64,000 nt of DNA from Streptomyces sp. NBC_00690 (GTDB taxonomy: Bacteria; Actinomycetota; Actinomycetes; Streptomycetales; Streptomycetaceae). The notes below the pieces were generated by a model that made no database searches, was not told the DNA's origin, and was given only the letters and a program-made list of their open reading frames with translations. The translations under genes were made by a program, and so were the position numbers. Positions 32,987 to 41,678 of this stretch are shown here, piece after piece (positions within the stretch are counted from its first letter, which is position 1; each line of letters starts with the position of its first letter). The DNA is taken from assembly GCF_036226685.1 (NCBI RefSeq), contig NZ_CP109009.1:1860001-1924000 (forward strand), read 5' to 3'.

Positions 32987-34104
32987 CTTTCGAAGTGGCG
33001 GAGCCAGATTCTGGCGATGGCGTCGCGGTCGGCCGCCGGCATCTCGTGCAGTCCGGGCTGGAATTGCGCGTGGCTGAGTGCGGCGGTGGCGGCGAGTATC
33101 TCGGCCTGGACGAGGTGGATGTAGGTGCCGACGGCGGCGCCGTGCACGAAGTTGACGGCACCGCCGTCGGCGAGAATGTAGAAGTAGTGGCCGGTGACCT
33201 CGTACCGGGTCAACTGGGGTCCGACGGAATGGCGTTCGTAGAGGTCGTCGAGGCTGCCGAGTTCGAGTTCGTCCTCGGAGGAGGTCACCGATCCGAGGTA
33301 CGCGCCGTTGCGCAGGGCGGCGAAATCCTCGTGCCGGAGGGCTAGGTTGCCGGTGGCGCACAGCACGAGTTCCGCGTCGTGGATGGCCTCGGTGGTGGAC
33401 GCGCTGGTGCGGAAGCCAAGGGCGTGCGCCTGTACCCGCTTGACAGCGTCGTTGTCGTACACGGTGACGCGCAGGTCCTGGGCGCGCAGGGTCTGCGCAA
33501 TTGAGCGACCGATCTTGCCGAAGCCGATGACGCAGGCGCTGCGGCTCGTGAGGATGTCCCCGCGGGCGCGGACGAGGGCGTCGGTGGAGAACACGATGGA
33601 CCGACCGACGAGGTGGTCCTCGCAGTCCTTGAGCGGTGAGCGGGCCACGGACACGACCGGGCACGGCAGCGAGCCGAGAGCCGCGTACCGCTGGTGTCCG
33701 TTCTCGGTGTCCTCGACCACGCCGAGGATGCGGCCGGAGAACTTGTTCACGAGGGTGTCGAGGCTGGCCGCGAAGTACCCGCCGATGTCGGCCAGGACGA
33801 CGTCCTGGCCGCCGGCCGTGTCCTCCAGGTAGTGCAGGGCCTGGGTCTCGTCGGTGAACCGCTCCCGGCTCAGGTCGTGGACCGGCAGGGTGCGGCGGAC
33901 GGTGTCGAGGGTTGGCTGGTGGATCGACCGGGGCTTGGGGAGGACGGCGCCGATCGTGGACACCGCGGCCATGGCGCGCAAGAACGCGGGGCGTTCCGGG
34001 AGCAGGTGGGTGATGACCAGCGTTGTGATCGGCCGCCCGGCGGGGAACTGCGCGGTGATCCTCCGGAAGAAGGCGTCCAGCCGTGCTCGCTCGGGGGTTT
34101 CCAT
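32983..34104 (-). CDS. S-adenosylhomocysteine-hydrolase-like NAD-binding protein
   Basis: 373 residues, shorter than genuine SahH (about 430-480). The central Rossmann domain is clear (SACVIGFGKIGRSIAQTLR) and the order of segments follows SahH: DIGGYFA near residue 130, ATGN after the NAD fold, and an SahH-like C-terminus ending near LHEMPAADRDAIARIWL. The usual SahH substrate residues in the N-terminal domain are hard to find. It may use bound NAD to oxidise and reduce a nucleoside or sugar hydroxyl transiently, or serve the operon's methyltransferases. It starts at ATG 34104 after GAGAGGAG. Confidence 0.7.
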   Translation of the reverse strand: METPERARLDAFFRRITAQFPAGRPITTLVITHLLPERPAFLRAMAAVSTIGAVLPKPRSIHQPTLDTVRRTLPVHDLSRERFTDETQALHYLEDTAGGQDVVLADIGGYFAASLDTLVNKFSGRILGVVEDTENGHQRYAALGSLPCPVVSVARSPLKDCEDHLVGRSIVFSTDALVRARGDILTSRSACVIGFGKIGRSIAQTLRAQDLRVTVYDNDAVKRVQAHALGFRTSASTTEAIHDAELVLCATGNLALRHEDFAALRNGAYLGSVTSSEDELELGSLDDLYERHSVGPQLTRYEVTGHYFYILADGGAVNFVHGAAVGTYIHLVQAEILAATAALSHAQFQPGLHEMPAADRDAIARIWLRHFER

Positions 34105-34135
34105 GGGCACTCCTCTCGGGTTCCGAGGCGTAGGG

Positions 34136-35134
34136 CTACGCAGCCCGGCTGTAGTCCGGCACCGGGGCGGCCAGAGTCTGCATGTGGGCACGCAGCCCGC
34201 TGTGGAGGTCGACGCGCGGCTGCCAGCCGAGGACCTCTCCCGCACGGCTGGGATTGGCACGCGTGACGAGAACGTCCCCGTTGCGCACGTGGTCCTGGTG
34301 GAGTTGGATCTCGCGGCCGGTGAGGCTGTTGGCGATGTTGACCACGTCCAGCAGCGATGCGTTCGAGCCGCCGCCGACGTTGATGGGGCCGTGAGCGTTC
34401 GGGACGACGCCGGCTGCGATCGTAGCGGCGACCGCGTCGTCGATGTAGGTGAAGTCGCGGCGTTGGTGGCCGTCTCCGTACAGGCGCAGGGGCTGTCCGG
34501 TCAGGGCGGCGTACAGGGCGCGGTGGGTGAACATGTCGGCGCGCTGCCGGGGGCCGTAGACGGTGAAGTACCGCAGGGCGACCACGCTGGGGCCGACGGG
34601 ACGCTCGGCGTAGGCGAGACAGAGCTGCTCCTCGGCCAGCTTGGTCACGGCGTACGGGGAGGCGGGGTTGGGGCGGTCGGTCTCGCGACTCGCGTCGCCG
34701 TCGGTAGGGCCGTAGACGCTGGAGGAGGAGGCGACGACCAGCCGGGATACGCCGATCCGGGTGGAGGCTTCGAGGACGCGGTGGGTGGCCAGCACGTTGG
34801 ACGCGAGGTAGTCCCCGAACTGCGGTCCCCAGGAGGGCCGTACGCCGGGGATGCCGGCGAGGTGGAAGACGGTGTCGGCGTCGATCAGGAGCGGGTCGAT
34901 GGCGCAGTGAAGGAGGTCGGCCGTGACGTGGTGGTATCCCTGGCGTCCTCGCAGCGCGGCGAGGTTGGCGGCGGCCGTCGGGTCGGTGGACGGGTCTCGG
35001 CGGTCCACGCCGATCACGGTGGTGCCGGCCTGGACGAGGGAGTGGGCGAGGTGGGAGCCGATGAATCCGGCGGAGCCGGTCACCACGGCCCGTCGGAGGG
35101 AAGCGTTGGTCGGGGGCTGCTCGTGCTGTGGCAC
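34136..35134 (-). CDS. NAD-dependent sugar epimerase/dehydratase (extended SDR)
   Basis: 332 residues. N-terminal NAD motif VVTGSAGFIGSHL, catalytic SPYAVTK (YxxxK) with the upstream serine in VVASSSSVYG, and the nucleotide-sugar region RYFTVYGPRQR are all intact. This is the UDP-glucose/UDP-glucuronate 4-epimerase branch. I set the start at GTG 35134, with GGAG 7 bp upstream; the longer frame overlaps the kinase gene. In context it would epimerise or dehydrate a nucleotide-linked sugar used by the cluster's glycosyltransferases. Confidence 0.85.
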   Translation of the reverse strand: MPQHEQPPTNASLRRAVVTGSAGFIGSHLAHSLVQAGTTVIGVDRRDPSTDPTAAANLAALRGRQGYHHVTADLLHCAIDPLLIDADTVFHLAGIPGVRPSWGPQFGDYLASNVLATHRVLEASTRIGVSRLVVASSSSVYGPTDGDASRETDRPNPASPYAVTKLAEEQLCLAYAERPVGPSVVALRYFTVYGPRQRADMFTHRALYAALTGQPLRLYGDGHQRRDFTYIDDAVAATIAAGVVPNAHGPINVGGGSNASLLDVVNIANSLTGREIQLHQDHVRNGDVLVTRANPSRAGEVLGWQPRVDLHSGLRAHMQTLAAPVPDYSRAA

Positions 35135-35169
35135 GGGGATCTCCAGAGGGGTGTCGTCGAAGGGGTAGG

Positions 35170-36006
35170 TCAGGTGATCCGGGACAGGACGGTTCTGCCG
35201 TGCGCGCTGAGGGCGGCGTCGTTCTCTTGGTGGCCCTTGACCAGGGCTGTGGCCGCCTCGATGGCGCCGAAGGACTCCAGGAGGCGTCGTTCGGTGTCGT
35301 TGGGCGAACGCCCGTAGCCGTCGAAGAAGGCGGTGCGGAGGTGGGGTGCGGCCTGCCAGCGTCGGAATTCGAGGCGGGCGAAGTCGCGGACCCGGGCGTC
35401 GCGTCGCATGTGCTCGAAGTCGTAGATACCGAAGGTGTCGCCGAGCAGCCAGTTGCGCGGCTGGTAGTCGAGGTGGCAGATCGCGCTGTCCAAGTGGCTG
35501 GCGCCCAGGATCACCGCGTGGTGCTTCAGCAGGTTCTCCTCGGCCGCGTCGAGCAGGTCGGCGTGGACGGCCCGGTCGATCCACCCTTGGAACCGCTCGG
35601 CGAGCGAGGCGCCGACGGCACCGTCCTGGGGCATGGCCGTGGCCCGGTGCAGCTTGCCCAGCACGTGCCCGGCCTCGTGGTGGGCAAGCTCCTCCTCGGG
35701 CGAGCCCGGAGCGAAAGTGTCCGCGCGGTCGCCTGCGAGTGCGGTGAGCAGCAGGGTGCGGGTGGCGTCATCCCGGCCGACCAACTCCGGTGCATGGCCG
35801 GTCAGATGGGTGACCCACGCCCCGTAGGCGTGGAGTTCACCGGCGTACCGGTCTCGCTCCGCGTGCTGCTTCGCGATGAACTGACGCCCGTCGCCGGCCA
35901 CCAGGCGTACGACGCGGGGCGGGAGCGCGGGGTCCGCTGCGATGTCGACTGCGCCGAGGAGGAGGTGCGCCACTTGTATCCGGGGGTCGCGCGAGGTCGC
36001 GATCAC
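35170..36006 (-). CDS. APH-fold phosphotransferase 1
   Basis: 278 residues. The catalytic loop ICHLDYQPRNWLL gives the HxDxxxxN of aminoglycoside/choline kinases, followed by metal-binding IYDFEH. Known members phosphorylate sugar or amino-alcohol hydroxyls with ATP. GTG 36006 overlaps the preceding phosphatase gene by 4 bp. With the second APH-fold protein two genes upstream, the operon has two small-molecule kinases. They could activate an intermediate or give self-resistance to a product. Confidence 0.85.
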   Translation of the reverse strand: MIATSRDPRIQVAHLLLGAVDIAADPALPPRVVRLVAGDGRQFIAKQHAERDRYAGELHAYGAWVTHLTGHAPELVGRDDATRTLLLTALAGDRADTFAPGSPEEELAHHEAGHVLGKLHRATAMPQDGAVGASLAERFQGWIDRAVHADLLDAAEENLLKHHAVILGASHLDSAICHLDYQPRNWLLGDTFGIYDFEHMRRDARVRDFARLEFRRWQAAPHLRTAFFDGYGRSPNDTERRLLESFGAIEAATALVKGHQENDAALSAHGRTVLSRIT

Positions 36007-36659
36007 GGGGTCGGCTCCGGCGTGAGGAGACTGAGGTGCTCGGTGTCGTTGTGCCGGTCGAGCATCCAGCGGGTCTGGCCCAGGCGGTTGCGGTGGTGCT
36101 GCCAGCGGGTGATGGAGGCGTGGTTGTGCGTGAATCCGGCGGGCGAGCCGATCGGGATGCCGAGCAGCAGGGTGTGTGCGGTGATCACCGTCTCCCCGTG
36201 GGCGGCGAAGACGACGCGCTTGCCGCAGTTCTCCTTGATGAGCTGGCTCAGGTTCCTGCTGGCGCGCTCCAGGAACCCGTTCCAGGTGTCGGAGCCGTTG
36301 GCCCAGGGCGTGTCGGGGTGGGCGTGCGGGCCGCCGTCGGCGGCCGTCTTCACCGCGTCCCAGGGCCGGCCGTCGGCGTCGCCGTGGACCGGTCCGTCGA
36401 GTCGGTCGTCATGGTGCACGGGGATCTGGAGCGTCTGGGCGATGATCTCGCCGGTCTGGACGAGGCGGATGCGCGGGCCGGTGTAGATGACGTCGAAGGG
36501 CTGCTTCAGGTGGTCGGTGGCCAGGCGGCGTGCGGCCTGTTCGGCTTGGGCGTACCCGAGGTTGGTCAGGCCGGTGCAGGTACGCGGGCCCCCGACGAGG
36601 CCGTCGGCGTTGCACTGGGCCTGGCCGTGCCGGACGAAGACGAGTTCGGTGATGATCAT
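36003..36659 (-). CDS. Histidine phosphatase (phosphoglycerate-mutase superfamily)
   Basis: 218 residues. The catalytic VFVRHGQAQCNADGL (RHG) and second histidine VVFAAHGETVITAH are intact, so it should be an active phosphatase or mutase. The insertion around residues 80-125 is His/Asp-rich. It starts at ATG 36659 and overlaps both neighbours by 4 bp (ATGA upstream, GTGA downstream). It sits between two APH-fold kinases, so a phosphorylation-dephosphorylation sequence on a biosynthetic intermediate is plausible. Confidence 0.88.
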   Translation of the reverse strand: MIITELVFVRHGQAQCNADGLVGGPRTCTGLTNLGYAQAEQAARRLATDHLKQPFDVIYTGPRIRLVQTGEIIAQTLQIPVHHDDRLDGPVHGDADGRPWDAVKTAADGGPHAHPDTPWANGSDTWNGFLERASRNLSQLIKENCGKRVVFAAHGETVITAHTLLLGIPIGSPAGFTHNHASITRWQHHRNRLGQTRWMLDRHNDTEHLSLLTPEPTP

Positions 36660-37417
36660 GAGGCTCCTCGGTGGGTGAAACGGAGGGGCAGGCTGTAGTG
36701 GTAGCCGTTGCGGCCGACGTACGGGGCGGTGAGCACGGCGTGCAGGGCCAGGGAGTTGTCGAGCTGGTTTCGATCCGTCGTGCCCAGCCGGGCGTCGTGT
36801 CGGAGGGCTGCCGCGTTGTACGCGAGCAGGGCATTGGTGACGGCTCGGTCGGTGAGCGGTCCGTAGGTCAGGTGAAGCGTCGCGATGAGCTTGGCGAGGT
36901 CGTAGCCCATCGGGGCGAGGGACAGGTCGTCGGTGTCGACGGCGACGATGTCCTGCGTGCTGGTGATGATGAAGTTCCGCGGATTGCTGTCCTTGTAGAA
37001 GGCGCACGGGCCCTCGGCGGTCGCCTGCAACAGGCCGAGCATCGCGTCCAGGGCCGTCTTGTTCGGCAGGTAGCCCTGCTCGTGGCGTCGCCGTAGAGAG
37101 ACCGTCCGGGGACCGAGGTAGTCGTCGAACTGCGTGCCGTCCTCGAAGTGGTGCGGGGTGTCCAGCGACGCGGAGTGCAGGTCGCTGGCCCAGGCGGCAC
37201 CGTGGGCGTGGCCGAGCAGTTCCGCCACGCGCGGGAGGTCCTCGGGACGTACGGGGCGGCCCTCGATCCGTTCGAACGTCAGGGACTGCGGTCCGGAGGT
37301 GTGGAGGGCCGGCTGCCGCAGCGGCCTGGCGTGCGCGGTGAGCCACCGGTAGTGGCGCACTGCCCCCGCCGCGCGCTCCGGTTCCGCGTAGTGCTTGGTG
37401 AACGGGGCGGGGCTCAT
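36656..37417 (-). CDS. APH-fold phosphotransferase 2
   Basis: 253 residues. The catalytic loop reads FYKDSNPRNFII, so the usual His of HxDxxxxN is Lys while Asp and Asn are kept; the metal motif is VAVDTDDLSLAPMGYDLAKL. Its N-lobe is short compared with APH enzymes, so it may be a phosphotransferase with an unusual acceptor. ATG 37417 overlaps the methyltransferase stop (ATGA) and has AAGGAGG upstream. A role in the same pathway as the first kinase is inferred from tight coupling. Confidence 0.75.
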   Translation of the reverse strand: MSPAPFTKHYAEPERAAGAVRHYRWLTAHARPLRQPALHTSGPQSLTFERIEGRPVRPEDLPRVAELLGHAHGAAWASDLHSASLDTPHHFEDGTQFDDYLGPRTVSLRRRHEQGYLPNKTALDAMLGLLQATAEGPCAFYKDSNPRNFIITSTQDIVAVDTDDLSLAPMGYDLAKLIATLHLTYGPLTDRAVTNALLAYNAAALRHDARLGTTDRNQLDNSLALHAVLTAPYVGRNGYHYSLPLRFTHRGAS

Positions 37418-38265
37418 GTCGGATCTCCTCCTTCCTTCGGCTGGGCGACGACGAAGGTGATCCGGGACCGGGTGGTCAGCGGCTGGTCGGGAAGGAACTC
37501 GTGCAGGGTCGCCGCCAGGGCACCGGGGTTGCCGTACAGGCCGGGCGCCAGGTCGTACTTGGGGTTGGTGGCCAGGTACTGCGCCGTGTGGTCGTGGCCG
37601 TCGAAGGTGAAGACGTGTTCCTCGTCCAGGACGGCGATCACGTCGAGCGAGGAGGCGGCCACGTCGGCGAGGTTGCCGCTGTGGGCTGCGGTGTAGAGGC
37701 TTTCGTGCTGGGCGGCCCGCGGATCGAGGCCAGCGGAGGCGACCAACTGGTCCATCTCCTGGTAGCTGTCGAGGCCCTTGGTGACGAGCACGGCCACACC
37801 ACCGGGGGCGAGGACCCTGGCGATCTGCCCGACGACGTCCTCGGGGTGCAGCGAGTGGTAGAGGCAGAACGCCGCGACGACGACATCGCTCGACCCGTCG
37901 GGCAGAGGGAGGTCGTGGAAGTCGCCTTCGACGAACTCCACCGTGCTGTCGGGCAGGTTCTTGGCGCGCTCGCGGGCCTGGGCGAGTAGGGAGGGGGCGG
38001 CGTCCAGGCCCACGACGCGCTTGGGCCGGAGCTGCTCGGCGATGACGAGGCTGCTCGTGCCGCGACCGCAGCCGATGTCGAGCACCACGCCGAGCCGGTC
38101 CGGCCGGGCGTGGTGGGTCTGTACCAGGCTGACGATCGTCTCGGGCACCGGGTGTCCGGCGGTCTTGGCGCGCATCAGGGCACTGGTCCGCCCGGCCAGC
38201 CGCGAGGCGTGTCCGTACAGCTCCGACTGCCGGGCGGGGTCCAGGAACGGGTTGGGCTCGTTCAT
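37414..38265 (-). CDS. Class I SAM-dependent methyltransferase
   Basis: 283 residues. SAM-binding motif I GVVLDIGCGRGTSSLVIAEQ, acidic motif II region VVGLDAAPSLLAQARERA and motif IV LPDGSSDVVVAAFCLYHSLH are complete, as in Methyltransf_11/25 small-molecule enzymes. The C-terminal 100 residues are variable and probably bind the substrate. It starts at ATG 38265, 31 bp after the P-loop kinase gene. Together with the frameshifted methyltransferase upstream, the operon specified two methylations. Confidence 0.88.
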   Translation of the reverse strand: MNEPNPFLDPARQSELYGHASRLAGRTSALMRAKTAGHPVPETIVSLVQTHHARPDRLGVVLDIGCGRGTSSLVIAEQLRPKRVVGLDAAPSLLAQARERAKNLPDSTVEFVEGDFHDLPLPDGSSDVVVAAFCLYHSLHPEDVVGQIARVLAPGGVAVLVTKGLDSYQEMDQLVASAGLDPRAAQHESLYTAAHSGNLADVAASSLDVIAVLDEEHVFTFDGHDHTAQYLATNPKYDLAPGLYGNPGALAATLHEFLPDQPLTTRSRITFVVAQPKEGGDPT

Positions 38266-38296
38266 GCCGCACCCCCTGACCGGGGGCACGGACCGG

Positions 38297-38806
38297 TCAG
38301 GACTGCTCGGCGGCCACCTTCCGCAGCCAGCGGCGCGTCTGGCGCCGGTTGGCCAGCAGCACCACATCGGCGCCGGAGCCGAACTCCTCGATCTTCGCCA
38401 TCACGCGGGGTCGCATCTTGCGCCGGTACGTGGCGACGTACTTGATCACGCCCCAGTGGATGCGGTTGTGGACCCCGTTGCCCTTGTGCCCGGCCCCGTG
38501 CCGGATCTGCCGGGAGAAGATCCCGTACAGCGCCGCCACGGTCGACACGTCCATCAGGACCACCGTGTCGCAGGCTTCGAGCCGTACCTGCAGCGTCGAG
38601 TTGTAGTTGCCGTCGATCACCCACCGCGGCTGCGCGACCAGCTCGCGCTGGACGTCGGTGAACTTGTCCATGGGCAGCGCGTTCCACTCGTCGTCGTAGA
38701 ACGCGGCGTCCAGGTGCGTCACCGGGGCGTCGAGGATCCTGCCCAGTTCGCGGGCCACGTGGGATTTGCCGCTGCCTCCGCAGCCGACGATGGCGGCCTT
38801 CTTCAT
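38297..38806 (-). CDS. P-loop small-molecule/nucleotide kinase-like protein
   Basis: 169 residues from ATG 38806. Walker A IVGCGGSGKSHVAREL lies at the N-terminus. The FlaR/adenylate-kinase-like pattern continues with HLDAAFYDDEWNALP and VIDGNYNSTLQVRLEACDTV, where aspartates resemble a nucleotide kinase substrate site, and a basic Arg-rich lid (YRRKMRPRV). It is related to the topology-modulation/shikimate-kinase-like group whose substrates are mostly unknown. In this operon it may phosphorylate a nucleotide or a sugar. There is a 96-bp gap to the glycosyltransferase upstream. Confidence 0.75.
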   Translation of the reverse strand: MKKAAIVGCGGSGKSHVARELGRILDAPVTHLDAAFYDDEWNALPMDKFTDVQRELVAQPRWVIDGNYNSTLQVRLEACDTVVLMDVSTVAALYGIFSRQIRHGAGHKGNGVHNRIHWGVIKYVATYRRKMRPRVMAKIEEFGSGADVVLLANRRQTRRWLRKVAAEQS

Positions 38807-38902
38807 GGTGCTCCAGCGTAGAGAGGTTCGGGTGTCCGGCGGACCCATCCTCCGGGACGCGCCCGGAGGATTCGCGCGCCGTGGTCGATCGAGCGGTCTG
38901 CA

Positions 38903-39955
38903 TCAGGCAGCTCCCCGCTCGGTCGCGGTGGTCTGGAGGAGGCCGTGCAGGACGGACTCCAGGGTGTTGACCTGCTTGCACAGGCCGAACAGGCGCAGGC
39001 GGTCCACACATGCGGCGATCAGGGTGGCGTGCTGCTCGGTGCCGGCGATCTCCCGCAGGTAGGAGAGGCGTTCGAGCACGTCGCTGCCGGAGCGCACGAC
39101 CAGTTCCTTCGGGACGAACCGGTCGGCGAAGCGGATGTCCGCCGGGGCCAGCGGCAGGCAGCCGGCGAGCACGGCCTCGAAGATGCGCTGGGTCATCTGC
39201 CCGACGGCGGCGTACCGCTCGGGGAGCATGAGCACCGTGGCCAGGGACCGGCCGTAGACGCCGGCGGCGGCCTCGAAGGGGATCCGGCCCGCGAAGCGAA
39301 CGTGCGGCCAGCGGCCGGTCTTCGTCCACTTCCCGGCGACCAGGTGCTCGACGTGGGCGGCGGCCGGGGCGAAGAAGCGGTCGAAGGGCTCGTCGCGGTC
39401 GTACTGGTTGCCTACGTAGCCGAGCGCGAGATCCCGGGGCCGCGCCACAAGGGTGAGGGGATCGGCCTGGGCGAGGAGGTCCTCGGCGACGGGGAAGAGC
39501 AGCGAGTGTGCGCCGAGGGTCGGTGCGAGCGCGGCCTCGCAGACGCGGGTGTGGGCCGTGCGGCGCCACACGCTCTCGGCGCGCAGGGTGCGGTCCTTGT
39601 CCCAGATGACGGTGGGCGTCTGGGACCGGGCCGTGTAGTGGTTGATGAGCTGGGCCTGCCGGTGGAGGTCGCAGGTGTGCCCCTCGCTGCCGCACACGGT
39701 GGTGTTGCGGCCGGGGATGGCCCAGCGCCACTCCAGGAACAGGGCGTCGATGCCGGGCAGGCCGTCGTCGAAGGTGTACGCGCCGCCGAGGTCGTCACCG
39801 GCTTCGAGGCGGTCGCGGTCGGACTGGAGGAAGACGATCTCGTGACCGCGGGCAAGGAGGGCGTCGATGACGGGGCGGCGGTGGCTGCGGCCTCCGTCGG
39901 GGGTGTCGGTGACGCCGTTGCCGAGGAAGCCCCAGAAGCTGTATCCGATCTTCAT
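38903..39955 (-). CDS. Putative GT-B glycosyltransferase (CgeB/group-1-like)
   Basis: 350 residues. The N-terminus MKIGYSFWGFLGNGV and the C-terminal segment YGRSLATVLMLPERYAAVG then QMTQRIFEAVLAGCLPLA match the donor-binding domain of group-1 or CgeB-like glycosyltransferases, where a Glu in the FEA segment contacts the nucleotide sugar. No membrane segments or signal peptide. ATG 39955 overlaps the carbamoyltransferase stop (ATGA). It probably transfers the sugar made by the operon; donor and acceptor are unknown. Confidence 0.65.
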   Translation of the reverse strand: MKIGYSFWGFLGNGVTDTPDGGRSHRRPVIDALLARGHEIVFLQSDRDRLEAGDDLGGAYTFDDGLPGIDALFLEWRWAIPGRNTTVCGSEGHTCDLHRQAQLINHYTARSQTPTVIWDKDRTLRAESVWRRTAHTRVCEAALAPTLGAHSLLFPVAEDLLAQADPLTLVARPRDLALGYVGNQYDRDEPFDRFFAPAAAHVEHLVAGKWTKTGRWPHVRFAGRIPFEAAAGVYGRSLATVLMLPERYAAVGQMTQRIFEAVLAGCLPLAPADIRFADRFVPKELVVRSGSDVLERLSYLREIAGTEQHATLIAACVDRLRLFGLCKQVNTLESVLHGLLQTTATERGAA

Positions 39956-41670
39956 TTGGTGATCCACCGCCCTTCGAGGAGCAGGGCGTCGAGGCCGGAG
40001 TTGGCCAGGCAGTCCAGGGCCATCTCGGGTGTGCCGCAGATTGGCTTGCCCTTGACGTTGAGGGAGGTGTTGATCAGCACGGGTACGCCGGTCCGGCGGC
40101 CGAAGGCGGTCAGCACCGCGTGCATGAACGGGTTCTGCGACCGGGTGACGGTCTGCAGGCGGGCGGTGCCGTTGGCGTGCACGATGGCCGGGACCCGCTC
40201 GCGCGTCAGGTCTGTCACCCCGGAGGCCATGGACATGTACGGCGCCGTCTGGCCGAGGGTGAAGAACTCGGCGGCGCGCTCGGCCGGGACCATGGGGGCG
40301 AAGGGCCGGAACGGCTCGCGGAACTTCACGGTGGCGTTGAGCCGCTCGACGACGCCGGGCTCCAGCGGGGAGGCGAGGATCGAGCGGTTACCCAGGGCGC
40401 GCGGCCCGGCTTCGACCCCTCCCTGGAAGAGTCCAGCGATCACGCCGTGGGCGAGTTGGTCGGCGAGGAACTCGGCGGTCTCGATGCCGAGGGTCTCCTG
40501 GTGGAGGCCGGTCCAGGGGGTCAGGTCAAGGGGCTGGTCCTCGTAGGAGGGGCCGAGGTAACAGTGGCGAGCGATGCCCGTGACCGGGCGAGGCGTACGC
40601 GTATCGACGTGCACGGCGAGGGCGGCCCCGATCGCGGTTCCGGCGTCCCCCGGTGCCGGCGGGACGAACACCTCGTCGAAGATTCCGGCCTCGATGATCT
40701 TCCCGATGCTCACGCAGTTCGTGGCGACGCCGCCACCCACGCACAGGCGCCGGGAGCCGGTGAGCACACGGGCGCGGCGGGCGAGGTGGACCATCACCTG
40801 CTCGGTCCGCTCCTGGAGGGCAGCCGCCAGGTCTCGGTGGACATCGGTGAGCGGTTCGTTCGGGTGCCGCTCGGGGCAGGTCTCGGCGACGAACCGCCTG
40901 GATGTCCTCGGGTATCCCGAGGTGAGGGTGCGCATCGGGAAGTAGCCGGGGTGGATGCGGAAGCCCGTGGCCGCCGTGCGGACGGCCGTGGTGAACAGGT
41001 GGCGGAACCGGGCGGGGTCACCGAGGGCGGCCAGCGCCATGACGGTGCCCTCCTCGTCGCCCCGGCGCCAGCCCAGGTGCTCGGTGACGGCGCCGTACAC
41101 GTAGCCGAGGGAGGCCGGGTCGTTGATCGCTTCCAGGGTCTGGACGCGGGGGCGCTGAACGCCGTGACCGTGGGCGATGGTGGTGGTCTGCCGCTCGCCG
41201 AGGCTGTCGACCACGAGGACGGCGGCTTCCTCCCAGCCGGAGGCGGCGTAGGCCGTGAGCTGGTGGGCGCGGTGGTGCAGGACCGGTGTGACGCGGGCCG
41301 AGGGGAACTGGCTGCCGAGGACGCGCAGCCGTCGCCGGGTCCGCAGGGCGACCTTGGCGAACCCGTGGGCGCGGGCCAGGCTCCGGTCGCGTGTCGTTGG
41401 CGAGAGCGCCATGCGCAGGGCGGCGGGCGACTCGGCGAGGTAGCGGGCGGGCTGGAAGTTGTAGGCGACGGCGTCCACGTCGGTGGCGTTCAGCTTGGCC
41501 TGGTCGAGGAGCCAGCCCACGGCGCGAGCCGGGTAGAGCTTGGTGTGCTTCTGCTCGGAGAGGCGTTCCTCCTCGACGAAGCCGACAAGTTCGCCGTCCA
41601 CGAGAAGGGCGGCCGAGGAGTCGTGGGTGTACGAGCACAGACCGAGGATCACGGAAGGGGTGCGCTTCAT
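39952..41670 (-). CDS. O-carbamoyltransferase (TobZ/CmcH/NovN/NodU family)
   Basis: 572 residues, normal family length. The N-terminal Kae1-like domain starts ILGLCSYTHDSSAALLVDGE and has the metal-binding histidines in HHRAHQLTAYAASGW; the YrdC-like C-terminal domain includes GPRALGNRSILASP and LNVKGKPICGTPEMAL. Known members make carbamoyl-adenylate from carbamoyl phosphate and ATP, then carbamoylate a hydroxyl. The ATG at 41670 has AAGGTGA 5 bp upstream; an in-frame GTG at 41682 overlaps the thymidylate-synthase-like stop. The tight coupling to that gene suggests sequential action on one intermediate. Confidence 0.92.
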   Translation of the reverse strand: MKRTPSVILGLCSYTHDSSAALLVDGELVGFVEEERLSEQKHTKLYPARAVGWLLDQAKLNATDVDAVAYNFQPARYLAESPAALRMALSPTTRDRSLARAHGFAKVALRTRRRLRVLGSQFPSARVTPVLHHRAHQLTAYAASGWEEAAVLVVDSLGERQTTTIAHGHGVQRPRVQTLEAINDPASLGYVYGAVTEHLGWRRGDEEGTVMALAALGDPARFRHLFTTAVRTAATGFRIHPGYFPMRTLTSGYPRTSRRFVAETCPERHPNEPLTDVHRDLAAALQERTEQVMVHLARRARVLTGSRRLCVGGGVATNCVSIGKIIEAGIFDEVFVPPAPGDAGTAIGAALAVHVDTRTPRPVTGIARHCYLGPSYEDQPLDLTPWTGLHQETLGIETAEFLADQLAHGVIAGLFQGGVEAGPRALGNRSILASPLEPGVVERLNATVKFREPFRPFAPMVPAERAAEFFTLGQTAPYMSMASGVTDLTRERVPAIVHANGTARLQTVTRSQNPFMHAVLTAFGRRTGVPVLINTSLNVKGKPICGTPEMALDCLANSGLDALLLEGRWITK

Positions 41671-41678
41671 GGCGGCGG

